A stretch of DNA of 64,000 bases, from positions 434,001 to 498,000 of the forward strand of contig JADNRY010000002.1 of assembly GCA_015501585.1 (NCBI GenBank), read 5' to 3'. Origin of the DNA: Rhodocollybia butyracea. Taxonomy: Eukaryota; Basidiomycota; Agaricomycetes; Agaricales; Omphalotaceae. The translations under genes were made by a program, and so were the position numbers. Below the pieces are notes generated by a model. That model worked only from the letters and a program-made list of their open reading frames with translations, ran no database searches and had not been told where the DNA came from. Below, piece by piece: positions 46,352 through 58,040 of this stretch (its first letter is position 1; every line of letters starts with the position of its first letter).

Positions 46352-48344
46352 ATGGAAACCAACCCTTGTACTGCCGTTCCTTTGGAGACTGTTTCTTTGG
46401 AAGACTTTGCTTATATCGAGTTTATCGCAGAAGGGGGCTACGGTGAGCTAACTGTTCCCATCCGTGTGACGGCTCAATGGACGATATACAGGTATCGTGG
46501 ACAAATATCTCAGTCCAACTGGCGAACTCGTCGCAATCAAGAGAGAACGCGCTCTTTCGCGAATTACTCGTCCAATACTCGACTACGAATACAAACTCTT
46601 ACAGCTCCTCAAGGGGCATCCTTGCATACCGCGTGTATATGCATATGGTACAATGATAACTGAACTTAAATTTCGCGTTGTGGTTATGGAACTTTTGGGC
46701 CCAACTGTCGCAACTCGTTTTCGTCAATCTAGACAGGAATTTACCGCTGAGAGGGTGGCCAAAGTGGGTCTCGGAATGGTGTGTCTTGCAGCCATCAATC
46801 GAGAGTTTCGCGATTGTTCCCACCTCTAGCTGACTGCAGTCGAGTACATACACTCCCATGGCTTTATCCACCGGGATTTAAAGGTAAAATTATATTTTTC
46901 AGAGGATCCATGATTTTTTCTCAACTGCAATCCAGCCCGAAAACTTCATTTTTGGACGAGACGATCAGCCTAACCGCGACACTGTGCACATAATAGACTT
47001 TGGCTTTGCACACAGGTACCGGGACCGTGATACCAACGTACATTTTGCGCCTGGTGAAGCTACAGCTATGGGAACACCCCTTTATTCTAGTCTAAGCATG
47101 CATCTCGGTCAAGGCATGTATATCATATCATCTCATATCATCATAAGCTCATATCTTTACAGCCCTATCCCGGCGGGACGATCTTCAAACTCTGTCGTAC
47201 ATATTGGTTCGACTCATTCGTGGGTCTCTTCCATGGGAAAAACTGTCAGGAGGCACTGAGAAACATCGCAAACAGCGCATCGAAGAGAAAAAACGCTCTT
47301 GGACACCAGCAAGACTGTGTCAGGGGCTCCCCAAGAGCTTGAGCGTTTCGTGTCCCACTGCTTTTCTCTCGAGTGGAGTGGGGATCCTGACTATGATTTC
47401 CTGCGGAGCCAGCTATCTGCTATCGCCGGGCCCGATACGCCGTATAGCTGGAGTGAAGCAAGTGAAATAGAAACCACTTCTCCTTTGTCGAAAGAGGCTG
47501 ACGATTCAACGGAACCACCTTCGATTCGGCGGGGCGATTTGATCCTGGCGCGTGTTTTGTGCAAAGAAAGCTTAGAATATGACCCTAAACCTAGAGAACC
47601 TGACCGAAGCTACTATCATCGTACTGGTGACCCCGAGGAATTTCCCTTTCGCCCGGCCATTGTGCGCAGCGTCGCTCGCTCCGGCGATCATCTCGAGTTA
47701 AGCCTGTACTCATTAACTAAAGACAAACTAGAGGGTCTCGGGAGTGAACGTAGAGAAACCTTCCGACCGTTCCCCTCGATACCCAGTCTGGACACTAGTG
47801 ATCTCTCTGTTTACGGGACCGCTCCATCTTGCGACTTCCATACTCAGGTGAACCTGTTTTTTGAGCTACTACATTGTTTTACATAAACTGAACACATTCA
47901 ATTCCACAGATAACTACTGGCATGACTCCCTGTCGGCATAACCTCCCTGATTTGGCCCTCTCAGCCATAGAACGGCAAATTGGTACAGTACGCTACGGAA
48001 GAGTATACACGACAGATAACACTGAGACAAGCACCCTTGTGAAGAATCTTCCAAAGGTTTGGCCGCATGGCGATTTTGTCCTGGAGATTGCTCCATTTGA
48101 ATCTCCTCCCGATGACCACCCGGTGGTGTGGGATGGTTTCCTAGGATGGTCTCTGGATATTGGTACTGTCCAACTGAAAAGGAAAGAAGAGAATGGACAA
48201 CTGATTCAGTAAGTTCTACATTTGGTCAAGTTTTGTCCTGTAGCTCATGACCGATTTTGCAGTCGTGATATTCGGAGCTATACAAAGTCAGAACTGGCGT
48301 GGTCTGGACCAGTTGGTAACTTGCCGTTGTCGTGTGAGCTTTGA
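46352..48344 (+). CDS. Casein kinase 1-like protein kinase with a long C-terminal extension, one frame break
   Basis: Serine/threonine kinase of the CK1 branch. Exons: 46352-46442, 46492-46778, 46830-46883, 46936-47113, 47163-47847, 47910-48208 and 48263-48344, about 550 residues. The glycine loop EGGYG|I spans an intron; VAIKRERA holds the ATP lysine, FIHRDLKPENF the catalytic loop, and HIIDFGFAHRYRD the metal site in CK1-specific form. The intron after 47113 has a GC donor (gcatgt). Kinase similarity continues to LCQG, then the frame changes in a run of four G (47323-47326) to APQELERFVSHC...PDYDFLR, the CK1 end segment. The remaining C-terminal part (about 250 residues, for example HPVVWDGFLGWSLDIGT) has no domain I know. 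Confidence 0.88.
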
Positions 48345-48363
48345 CCCTTGAGTTACTTACTGT

Positions 48364-49408
48364 CACTGCGCCAGCGTCAAAAAATATCGGGCGAAATTAT
48401 CGCCGAAAGTATTGTTGTAATTACTTACCTTTTTCAATAAGAATTACGGTTGAAAAATCTTATGAAAAATACATTGTAATTGATTGTCTTTTTCTTTTGA
48501 AATTTCGCCGGTAATCTATTGTATATTTCGCTCGAAAAAGGCAATGAGATTACTTATCTATTTCCCTCGTGATTAATTAAAAATTTCGAGCGAAATTTTT
48601 ACAAGGTAATAACTGGAAGTTCGGTCATGTGATCAGTATTGGACAACACTTCCTGTCTTTGAACGCGACTTACGGGATACTGTATATGTATGGCCGTGCC
48701 AGTCGTCAGAACAAAACTCCAGACATAAAATAACTACACCTCCATCCAGTTCTGCCCTCATATCCGCCTACATCAGCAATTTCACACAAATGTAAACCGT
48801 ATAATTGCATACTCGGTGTAATCAAAACGCCTATACATACCCCATCATACCTTGCCAAGATTTGATCAATCATACTCGTAGTATAATCATTATACCTGAT
48901 TATACCCAGTTATACATAGCTATACATTGCTATGATGGGCTGTACCAGCACTAGGATTTAGCTTATTACAAGGCCTTAAGCTTTAACTTCTTGTTGCCAA
49001 AGCATTCCGTGAAAATTTCAAGTGTCAATGATGAACTTTTACTACTAGTAGTGAACTCGAAGAGTGGACACAACATTTGAAAACAACTAAGTCAAGTGGC
49101 CGGCACTTGATGATCTCGTAAAGTATTGTCAGATGTACATCACATGACCGAACTTCCAGTTATTACCTTGTAAAAATTTCGCTCGAAATTTTTAATTAAT
49201 CACGAGGGAAATAGATAAGTAATCTCATTGCCTTTTTCGAGCGAAATATACAATTGATTACCGGCGAAATTTCAAAAGAAAAAGACAATCAATTACAATG
49301 TATTTTTCATAAGATTTTTCAACCGTAATTCTTATTGAAAAAGGTAAGTAATTACAACAATACTTTCGGCGATAATTTCGCCCGATATTTTTCGACGCTG
49401 GCGTAGTG
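48364..49408. mobile_element. CACTA-like MITE with about 270 bp terminal inverted repeats
   Basis: A 1045 bp palindromic element. The left arm 48364-48633 and right arm 49139-49408 are inverted copies differing at only a few bases by eye. The ends read CACTGCGCCAGCGTC and, in complement, CACTACGCCAGCGTC, the CACT(R) start of CACTA transposons, and a 3 bp target duplication tgt flanks it (48361-48363, 49409-49411), which also fits CACTA. The 505 bp centre has no transposase ORF but has a tataca-rich stretch around 48890-48940. It lies 20 bases after the kinase stop and may supply its 3' end. Confidence 0.85.
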
Positions 49409-49412
49409 TGTA

Positions 49413-49658
49413 CTCATATGTATGGAGGCAACGGTCACGGTCACGGAGGCCTTGTTGCGTTGCCAGAATACCGTGACGTCACGGTAAATTTCGGGCTGGT
49501 TGCTAGTTCAGGACCGTGACATGTAAAGAATCTATGAAATTTTCCCAAAAATCTCAGGTTTTGGTTGCCATTTTTTGCCCATGTCACGGTCAAAACTGGG
49601 CTTGTTGCTACATCAGCACCGTGACGGGTCACGTGACGGTTGCCTCCATACATACGAG
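49413..49658. mobile_element. Stowaway-like MITE (Tc1/mariner type), about 246 bp
   Basis: The ends CTCATATGTATGGAGGCAAC and, in complement, CTCGTATGTATGGAGGCAAC are inverted repeats flanked by TA on each side (49411-49412, 49659-49660). The interior has several CCGTGAC/GTCACGG words in both orientations, so the whole element can fold on itself. No coding capacity. It starts four bases after the CACTA-like element ends. Confidence 0.75.
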
Positions 49659-49667
49659 TACAGTATA

Positions 49668-49711
49668 GACAATTTTCATCTAGAGCCCGCAAGCTCGAGC
49701 GTTGCAGGATG
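49668..49711 (+). pseudogene. Degenerate 3' half of tRNA-Met
   Basis: gacaattttcatctagagcc and the next 24 bases match the end of the tRNA-Met intron and its 3' half at 45400-45441 (anticodon stem, variable loop, T arm) with several substitutions. The acceptor 3' strand is lost and the 5' half is absent; the MITE lies directly upstream. It cannot give a tRNA. Confidence 0.65.
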
Positions 49712-50414
49712 TCAAGTGTATCATTTTGATTAAATGGACGGGGCATGGAGAAGCTACTCCCATTAGCAATCCTTAGCGCCGTTCCCCGACTCCCTGAAGG
49801 ATCTAAGGATCGATGTCAAAGCTCCCTTTGGAGAGTTAAAATTAAATTCGTTTATACTACAAACCCATCCCTCACATCTTTGAAGGATAGCAAAGGAATG
49901 GTAGAGATGGGCAATGTTGGAAGTGAAAAAGGCTAAAGCCAGCATTCAACCTCGACCACCGGCGACTCCCAACAGGAGCACCAAGATTGTACAAAGCGGG
50001 ACTGCAAGTCAGCAACACTCCGAAAGGCATGTACTGGTAGCGGATCCGGCCAAGTCACCATTAACGACGAGTATCTTTCTATCAGTAAGACTCAGAATGA
50101 TGAACTGGACATAATTATGACGCTTGAGCTTGAACGTTCGTGGCAACTTGAAAGCAGTTATTGAACCCGACTGTCTGAGGATAAGGAAGGAGTATATCCG
50201 ATCGATATAAGTATCCTCTTTCCTTATTGCTTATTGAGGTCACACTTTGAACGTATCATCTCGAAGGAAGTGAAAGAACACGAGAAAGCGTTCCCGTCTC
50301 GTACAATTCTGAGCGGTTGGCTTCCAATCGTCGCGGCTATGTAAGCGTCGGGTATAAGAGAAAGAACTCCTAAATAGATAAATAATACACGCAATCTACA
50401 AATAACGAATCTAA
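49712..50414. other. Intergenic, no gene seen
   Basis: Spacer and RFT1 3' flank. Short open frames show no recognisable domains. Confidence 0.45.
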
Positions 50415-52301
50415 CTACGCAGTTTTCGTCTTCTTCCATCTCATCGACAAAAACCTCCTAGCACTCCACGCCCACCCCCCTAAACACAACACAGCAAGAA
50501 TGCCTCCCAACGCAACATGAAGCACCACCGGCCGCCTCAAGATACCCATCCGGCCTTCCCGTTGAACAATCTCAGTGGCACCAAACACCATCTCGCTTGA
50601 ACGAATCGCCAGAGCTGAGGCTGCCAGTCCTAGAACTAGACTCCACGGCGGCAACACATCTTCCCATTTCAGCAGGTTCCCAGTGTTTCCGGTGTTGCGG
50701 ATGAAGAATGTGTTGCTGAAGCGCCAGGCGTAGATGATTCGTGCTGAAAGGTTTATGATGTTCGCATAGACCAGGGCGACGTCGCCGAGTTGTAGACGAT
50801 ATAACGCCACGGCGGAGGTGGTGTACAGGAGTGTAAATAGGACCATCCACCTGTATTGAACGATTAGCACATGTCATGTAGTATGCAGGATATTCAGGGT
50901 AGACTCACCGACTTTGATTATTCAGATCCTTCGTGAGCGCCACACTTGCTATGAACGCCTCGAGTCCGCCGTTTACCGCAAGCACGGGGATGTACCATAT
51001 CCATGCTTCGAGAACCCTGGGGGCACTGGTTTTGAGATACTGTGGAGGAAGGAGTATGTTCAGCACGAGGGTTATGTAGTTTGACCCGAAGATGACGACG
51101 AAGAGGGATCCGATGGTTTGCATTTGGAGCAAGGTAGTGAGTGCGCCTGCAGCTTTTTTCGAGAGCCGGAAGGTGTTGTGAGTCGCGTGCGGATTCGGGA
51201 GAGGAAGTAACGTCGACGAGGGTTTTAGAAAAGTATAGACGGAGTGTTTCTTCGATTGGTTGGAATACGATCCGAGCGATGAGGGAGCCTGTAGAAAGAA
51301 GAAAGATTGAGTGGAAGGTTAAGGTAGTGAGACTATTTTTTTGGGAATGCACCATAATTGACAGCGAGGGCGTAACCACCTTGATCCTGAAGGGGGCTGA
51401 ACCAGGAAAGAATGAACTTGTCTCCTTCGGTAAGGAAGTGTTTGACCAAGGATTGGGTAGTCATTGTCATAGATAACCCAAGCACGTTGCGGTCAAAATA
51501 CACCCTAGAGTTGAGTTTTGCGTAAGCTTCGGGCTTGCGAGAGAAAAAGTGAAGGAAGACTCACCCAGAGGTGTCTTTCGCGATCCTTGTCAAGAGACCC
51601 GATCCCCGAAATTCTCGAATATACGAGAGAAATACACATGTTCCATACAGTTGTTGCCCAATGGCAAACGCCAACAAAGCCAGGTTTCCACCGCGATTTC
51701 CTCTGCTAGCATCATAAACTAAGATGATAAACGTGGCAACCGTTTTTGCACTGATTCCTACGCCTTCTGCGCGCACTCGAACGTGTGTTTTGAATCCAGT
51801 CATCGCCCTGTTCGAATAACAATGAGATACGCCCTTAGCCTAATGCAGAAAGAAAGAAGCACATACATACATATTATGCATCGGCTCCGCTAATAGTTCC
51901 ATGATTGCTGCGAAAACGTATATGAGGACTGCGAGATGGAAGTGAGGCTGTATACGCGTCTCTGCTCCAGCCGTAGCCACATACAATAAGGAAGTTCCAA
52001 TGGCTAGAGGAACACCTATGATGATAGGAACAAACCCGACGTTCATCGCTGCGTTTCCACTGCTGTTTTTCTTGTCCATTTTCTTCTCGTGGCTGGGATT
52101 TACACGCAACAACGCACCGCGCACGCCTTCTCTGCTTAAAAAAAGAATTGTGCTGAGCATAAGTTCGAATTGGATAGCTGCGATGCCATAGGCGATTGGC
52201 GAGGCTAAGCGAGAAAGAGCTTGGTTTAGGATAAAGGTGAATAAACGAGTGAATAGCTGGAGGCCCATGAGCGACGTTAGCGTCGTCATTGTCGACGACA
52301 T
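50415..52301 (-). CDS. RFT1: RFT1, lipid-linked oligosaccharide translocation protein, with one extra base
   Basis: Multi-helix ER membrane protein needed for N-glycosylation (Man5GlcNAc2-dolichol pathway). Exons: 51871-52301, 51565-51807, 51353-51504, 50909-51288 and 50415-50850, about 546 residues. Family segments: LMGLQLFTRLFTFILNQALS at the N-terminus, AAIMELLAEPMHNM, RVRAEGVGISAKT, GGYALAVNYGSLIARIVFQP IEE, and GSNYITLVLNILLP. In exon 4 the frame changes between PALEK and AAGALTTLLQM at a run of six A (51154-51159, T on the plus strand); five A would keep the frame, and the exon phases confirm one surplus base. Otherwise the gene is complete. Confidence 0.9.
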
Positions 52302-52698
52302 TGCTACGATTGGCCAGGTCGTGGTGGAAGAGAAAAATAGGCGCTTACGATCGGCCCGGATGACGGTCGTCGATGGATAAAGAGCACGGGGATTTTTGGT
52401 TTTACTTAGCCTACCTAGCTGTCTTCTGCGAAGAGAATGCTCGTTCGCATATGACTTACGTGGAGTTTACCATGATCTTCTCTTGCCAGCATGGTCATGT
52501 GAGGGCTACTCTTCCAGCGTTCATTCACTCTCTGACTGTAATCAGCGTTGGATGATGCAGAAATCTGAAAAATCAGATAAGAAACGAGGTCCACAAGACT
52601 CTCTTCCTTCGGTCAGAGTCGGAGATCACACCCACCGCAGATAGAAGCAATAAGTTGAATAAGTAAATAACTTATACATAACAATAGACACCAGCGCA
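52302..52698. other. Spacer between RFT1 start and ligase stop
   Basis: About 400 bases; it must hold the RFT1 promoter. No other feature is seen. Confidence 0.45.
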
Positions 52699-55600
52699 TC
52701 ATCGAAATACATGTAGAGCCTTCGCTGTTATATCCTCTCCCGTTTGAATTTCTGACCTGCGGTCAAATATCCATATCGCTACCCTAGGCTCGTCCGTAGT
52801 TTTCCATCTCGAGCCATAATAATCAACCTCCTTCAACAAACTCTTCATCCAAAGCGGCCCATTCTCATCGTCCAAGTCTAGAAACACTATCCCTCGTGTC
52901 GGAGGAGCTTCTTGAGGCGAAATGCCTTTTCCTTGCTGCCATCGACAAGCAATGAGAAATGCGTGTAACGAGTTCAGGGTGGTACGATGATTCACAACGG
53001 CTTTAACGGAGCGGAGGTCTGGGCGTTTGACTTTCAGAACCGGCGTCCAAAAAGCAGCGCCTTCAAAGAACGGATCGACGCGGAAGGATACTGGAGGTCG
53101 TTCAGACTCATTCACCGCACACCCTGATGGCTGTCCGGGTTTAGCTGGAGAGGTAGGAGGGCTGGGGTATTGAGCTTGCTTGAGTTCACATGACTTTGTC
53201 GGGGTCGAAGGAAAGGTAGGGAAGGTAGATGGATGAGAGTTTTCATCGCGTCTTGGCTGGGAGATCCTCGTCGGTTGGCTTTCAATAAACGCAGACATTA
53301 CTGTATTTGTAGTGTTCCCCAGTGGACCTGTCATCCGTTTTTGTACCACGACATTCGGAGGTTGGTGGTCATCCAACCCAGAGTTTCGCGTGGGACGAGG
53401 AAGATTCCACCCAGCAAGGTTCTTTGGGATGTCTTCGTCTTCGTCGCTGTCGTTGTTCTTCCTTTTCTTAGTTGGGGACTCGATTTTGCTGTCGTCGTGG
53501 AGAGACGCTTTTCGTCTCTTGGATGACGGCGGCACAATCTGTTTCAAAGAAGCTTTCCGGGTGTCTTGAGTACGCCCCTTGCCATCTCCACGTCGAGCCC
53601 TCTTAGGCTTATCCGCTTCGGCGACCTTGTCTACCCACATCTCTACCCTCTCCTCAAATCTATCGGCCAAGCCCCAGTCAGTCGTGGTGTCTCCTTCTCT
53701 GTGCTTGAACGTATTTTTCATTTCTCTTTCTGCTGCTTCTTCAGAAGCAACGCGGCCCATGGCTTCTCGAGCTTGTATTCGGAGGTCCTCCAGGGACAAG
53801 CAATCCCTCCAGGAACGTTCGTTATTGCGATAGTACTTTGTGATTCTGGGCCAGCGTAGTTCGTATTGCTGAAAGGACCTCAGGTTTCAAGACAACCATG
53901 AAAGAATCATGACAGACCTTGCTCTCTTCGGGAACAGTGAATCTGTCCCCATACAATTCCACTGCGATCGGCTCTTGCAACATAATCTCTGGGCGAGGGA
54001 GCTTATCGTACATTTCGTATGTGTAGTTTAGTCCGTCCCTAGGCTAACCGAGTTATTCAGACATAAGTCAACCTCTTGCGTCTAGAGCCTAAATGCATAC
54101 CAGTTTGTCACTGCACTTGATAGAAGATCCATTCTTGATTCTAAAGTTTAGGTCCTCCAGCTGTACTCGTGAAAGCCCGTAGGCTGCAGTGAAATATATA
54201 TAGAAATGAGGAAGCGCTTCAAGCTGTCAAGGTCGCGTCAGTATATGCAGCACGAAAGCTGAATATTCTACTCGCATCATTATCTGTCTCATTCTTATTG
54301 GTTTGGGCACCAACGTAAAAGGTCGTCAAGATGGAACGAGGAGCTAAAGATACTTCTAGCCGACCGGGAAAAAAAGAAGACAACAAACAACCACATACCT
54401 CTTAATTCCAGAGCGCGATCTGGAACATGCGCCCCAGCCAAAAGGACTAGATCAACGGCGTCACCTAAACCTTCGATATAATCTTTCTTCAATTTTACCC
54501 AAGGTTTTCTAAACTCATTATATTCCGAATCTGCAGCTTTGAGCACCAGGCCTTCCTCTCCCAAAGCCAGCCGCTGAGCAAAGATTCTGTGTAATGCAAG
54601 CCTAGCAGCGTCGCATTGTCCGTCATTTTCTTCGTCTTCATCCAACTTGTCTCCTGCTTCATCGTAATCGCTCGGAGAGCCGTGACAGTGTTCTTCGAGG
54701 TCGATTAGCCACCTATCTGCCAACATAGCTTTCCCTGGGTCAGTAATAATGACATTCTCGAGAATGTCACGGCGGCGTTCATAGGGCTCCTGAACTAGAA
54801 AATCATCTTCTAGATACATGATGTCGAAGAAAACGAGTCCCAGATGTTGACCTGCCGCATTAGAAACGAGAGATGATTCAGAAACATCACTAATAAGAAA
54901 CGATTAGCGCCAGAATGGCGTGGGAGGGGTTTGCTCACGAATCAAGGTCGTCCTCATCTTGGTCTCTCCTCATTCCCCTTCGGCTGGCTCGTACACCCTC
55001 AGCAGTCTCGCGAACTAATCGTCGTATGCGCCAAAATTCTGGAAAAAAGATCGTACGACATCAGATTTTCGCATCGATTGGGCAAAGCTCGGAACTACCT
55101 AGAATTTTGGTTCCCTCTAAAGCAACCATCTCGGCATCCAGAATAATGTTCTTTGTTATTCGTGGTTCAACTCCAGGTTTGCCTGTCAAGCCTAAGCACT
55201 CTAGGATAATGGGGTGGACCGCTACGCGGTCGCTTGTTGAATCTCGTTTGCTTTTACTGAAGATAGTGATACGAGGTTTATGCCCGTGAGCGATATTGAC
55301 ATGAATTTGAGTGCGCTCGCCGTCAAATTTGGTTTCTGCCCTGGAATTAGATATCAGTGATATACGTTCTGGCTTGATTACATGCGTGCGGAAGCTTTTG
55401 GAACACTCACCATACTTGTGAGGAATTCGAGAAGAACGAAAGTGCATGTTTGCAGCTGCGCCCCTTTTGAGATTTCGGAACCTGCCGAAAGAACACACGT
55501 TAGATACTTCCAACAAAGGAAAGACACGGTGAAAGGGGATCAAAGTTTATATAAAGGCTAGGAATACGCACAGCAATTTGGAAACCAACTTTCGGCCCCA

Positions 55601-56476
55601 CTTGTTGTCCACTTTCGAAGGCCTTGGCTGCAGCATCTATGTCCCACCTCGCCCTATAGGATCTATTCATTCGGTTGGACGGATCCCATCCAAACATGGC
55701 ATCCTCCTTTGTCAACAGCTTTATCGCTTTCGTGTTGTAATCCCTCAGCGCTGCTGTAGGATCGCTCTCTGTTTGGTATAAAAGCCCACGGAGGTCCTTT
55801 GCGATGATCTGGGTCAGCACCGCGGCTTCATATGGAGACATAAATCGATACAGTGACTTCAAGATGTCTTTGCGGTTCCGATTAAAGGAGCGATTGAGAT
55901 TCTTCTTGGAAAATGATACATGCGACCAAGGCGAAGTAGAAGCGAGTTCATTCAGAAGTTCATCAACCTGAAATATATCAAGATTTCCTTTATAGTCCTT
56001 ATCTGGCTAGCGTGGTCATTTCAGCATAGAGTAGAGCGGTCAGTCTATGAGAGCTCACAGAGTGTCGCACTGCAAGCAAGTTACAGACTTGATTTCCGGG
56101 ATACCCCTCCAATTCCTCCAGTTCTTTTACTGCGTCCTCTCCAATACACAGAGCGTCTGCAATCTCATGAACCAGCCTATTCCTCAACCCAAATTTTCGT
56201 CTGTGGTCCTCCTCAGGAAACAAGAATCGAAAGATTACGGAAGTCGTGCCAGGTAGAAGGTGTTTCGATTGGACTTCTCGTGTAAACTCTTTGAACACAT
56301 CGAGGGCCGGAAACCGAGACTTTGTTCTATCCGTGATCTTGCGTTGTGCATTCGATCTTGGTTTGCTCTTTTTCTGGATCTCTCGCACTAATTCAACAAA
56401 ACTAGGGAATCAATTAATAAATGTCACTGAGCAAGTCATATTACACGTACCGGAAGAATTTTATAGGTTCAGTCAT
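52699..56476 (-). CDS. ATP-dependent DNA ligase, LIG4-like, with a long C-terminal extension
   Basis: Joins DNA nicks or double-strand breaks in the nucleus. Eleven exons (56451-56476, 56059-56401, 55572-55967, 55411-55481, 55099-55340, 54939-55038, 54399-54889, 54272-54355, 54101-54216, 53918-54043, 52699-53868) join in frame to 1054 residues. The N-terminal DNA-binding domain has FRFLFPEEDHRRKFGLRNR. The adenylation motif is AETKFDGERTQIH, with the catalytic Lys; then IILDAEMVALE, GLVFFDIMYLEDD, EEGLVLKAADSEYN and PWVKLKKDYIEGLGD. The C-terminal 390 residues are basic and disordered with several KR clusters (nuclear signals), ending in a folded, BRCT-like part (GIVFLDLDDENGPLWMKSL). It may be LIG4 itself or a fungal LIG4 relative; I cannot separate these by eye. 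Confidence 0.88.
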
Positions 56477-56609
56477 GTCCTTGCTGGACACTTCTGTTGA
56501 CCCAAAGGTATCGCTCGTGGTGGTGGAGAGTGAGTCAAGCGAACGAAAGATCACGGGAAGACGGTCCGGGTTCGCGATGATGACGATCCACGCTTTCCAC
56601 GCTCCTCCC
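56477..56609. promoter_or_regulatory. Divergent promoter between DNA ligase and ETR1
   Basis: Only 133 bases separate the two start codons, which point away from each other. The segment must hold both 5' untranslated regions and core promoters, so the genes are probably co-regulated. No TATA box is obvious. Confidence 0.6.
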
Positions 56610-58040
56610 ATGTTCTCGAGAACCGTTATTCGCTCTGCGACACGTTCTTTCTCTACTTCCACGGTGGCTTTAAATCACGCAAATCGAGCTATCGCATATA
56701 CTCAAAATGGTGATCCCGCAGAGGTTCTCAATGTCATAACGTATCCTAAACTTTCTCCGCCTTCTCCAAACACTGTAAACATCAAATTCATTCTATCACC
56801 TATCAACCCGGCCGACATAAATACCATAGAAGGTGTTTACCCTGCTAAACCCTCATGGACCTCTGATCTTGCTTCCTCGGGATGGGGAAGTAAGGGCAAG
56901 CAGGTCTATGTCGGGGGTAATGAAGGCCTCGCAAAGGTAGTTGAAGTGGGAGAGGGAGTCGAAGGGCTGAAAAAAGACGATTGGGTGGTGATGGATAAAC
57001 CTCAACTGGGAACTTGGGCTACAAGTCGAAATGTATCGTTCGAGGATGTTATCAGACTTCCTGCGACGGGATTGACTGAAGCTCATGGCGCGACAATGAC
57101 CGTAAGTACTATGTTTCCTCGCGTATCAAGAGTGTAACTTTCCACTGCTCTCAGGTCAATCCAACCACGGCATATAATATGCTCCATAATTTTGTGAAAC
57201 TCAACCAGGGCGATTGGGTAGTCCAGAATGGAGCGAACAGTGCGGTTGGTTATATCATTTTCTGGGAAGACAGGTATTAACAGTCTCGATGCATCTAGGT
57301 CGGTCAACTTGTCATACAGATAGCCAAAGCACTAGGTATCAATACGATAAACCTTGTCCGCCCTCGGTAATGTAATCTTTATCGACATGGAGCCGTACTA
57401 AACGACGACTTTTTAGAGAGGATATGGCCCCTCTTCATCGGCAGCTCGAAGGTTTAGGTGCAAACAAAGTTCTGACCTATGACGAATTGAACGACAAGTC
57501 CCTTCGTGGAAAAATTAAGGAATGGACCAATGGAAAGGTACCTCTTACAGAAGCCCTTCTTCGTTCATTTTTCTAATATAATATTTTCAAGGGTATCCGT
57601 CTGGGCCTGAACTGTGTAGGCGGAGACTCTACTACGGCCATGGCCAAGCTTCTTGGGCAGGACGCACACCTCGTCTCTTATGGCGCCATGTCGAAACAAC
57701 CGCTTTCACTTCCGACCTCTCTTCACATATTCAAGAACCTCACTTCCCATGGATTTTGGCAATCAAATTGGACCAAAACACACTCAAGAGCCGAGAAGGA
57801 ACAGCTAATCGGGGACTTAGCCACAATGATGAGAGACGGAAAGGTACGTGGGGTTACTCTTGAATGCTTCTTGATTTATGGTGGATGTAGATCAAAGCTG
57901 CTGACCACGTAGTCGTAACGATTGGTGGACAAGAGACGAACGAAGAGGCGATAGAAAAGGTTCGTGACGTGTTTTCTAGAATGGCACAAGGCAAGTTTGG
58001 AAAGAAAGTGCTTCTGAGGCTGGAAGATTTCTCTGGGTAA
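56610..58040 (+). CDS. ETR1: Mitochondrial enoyl-[acyl carrier protein] reductase
   Basis: NADPH-dependent last step of mitochondrial fatty acid synthesis, needed for lipoic acid and respiratory function. Six exons (56610-57101, 57155-57244, 57299-57366, 57417-57537, 57592-57843, 57891-58040) give 390 residues. The N-terminus MFSRTVIRSATRSFSTSTVA is a clear mitochondrial targeting sequence. MECR/ETR1 segments follow: SPINPADINTIEGVYP, VGGNEGLAKVVEVG, LPATGLTEAHGATMTVNPTT, WVVQNGANSAVGQLVIQIAK and LGLNCVGGDSTTAMAKLL. The length fits yeast Etr1 (380). Start chosen at the ATG that opens the presequence. Confidence 0.95.

Noticed and set aside
53233..53859. Plus-strand ORFs of about 90 residues over the ligase last exon
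   Set aside because: They are antisense to a coding exon and carry no domain.
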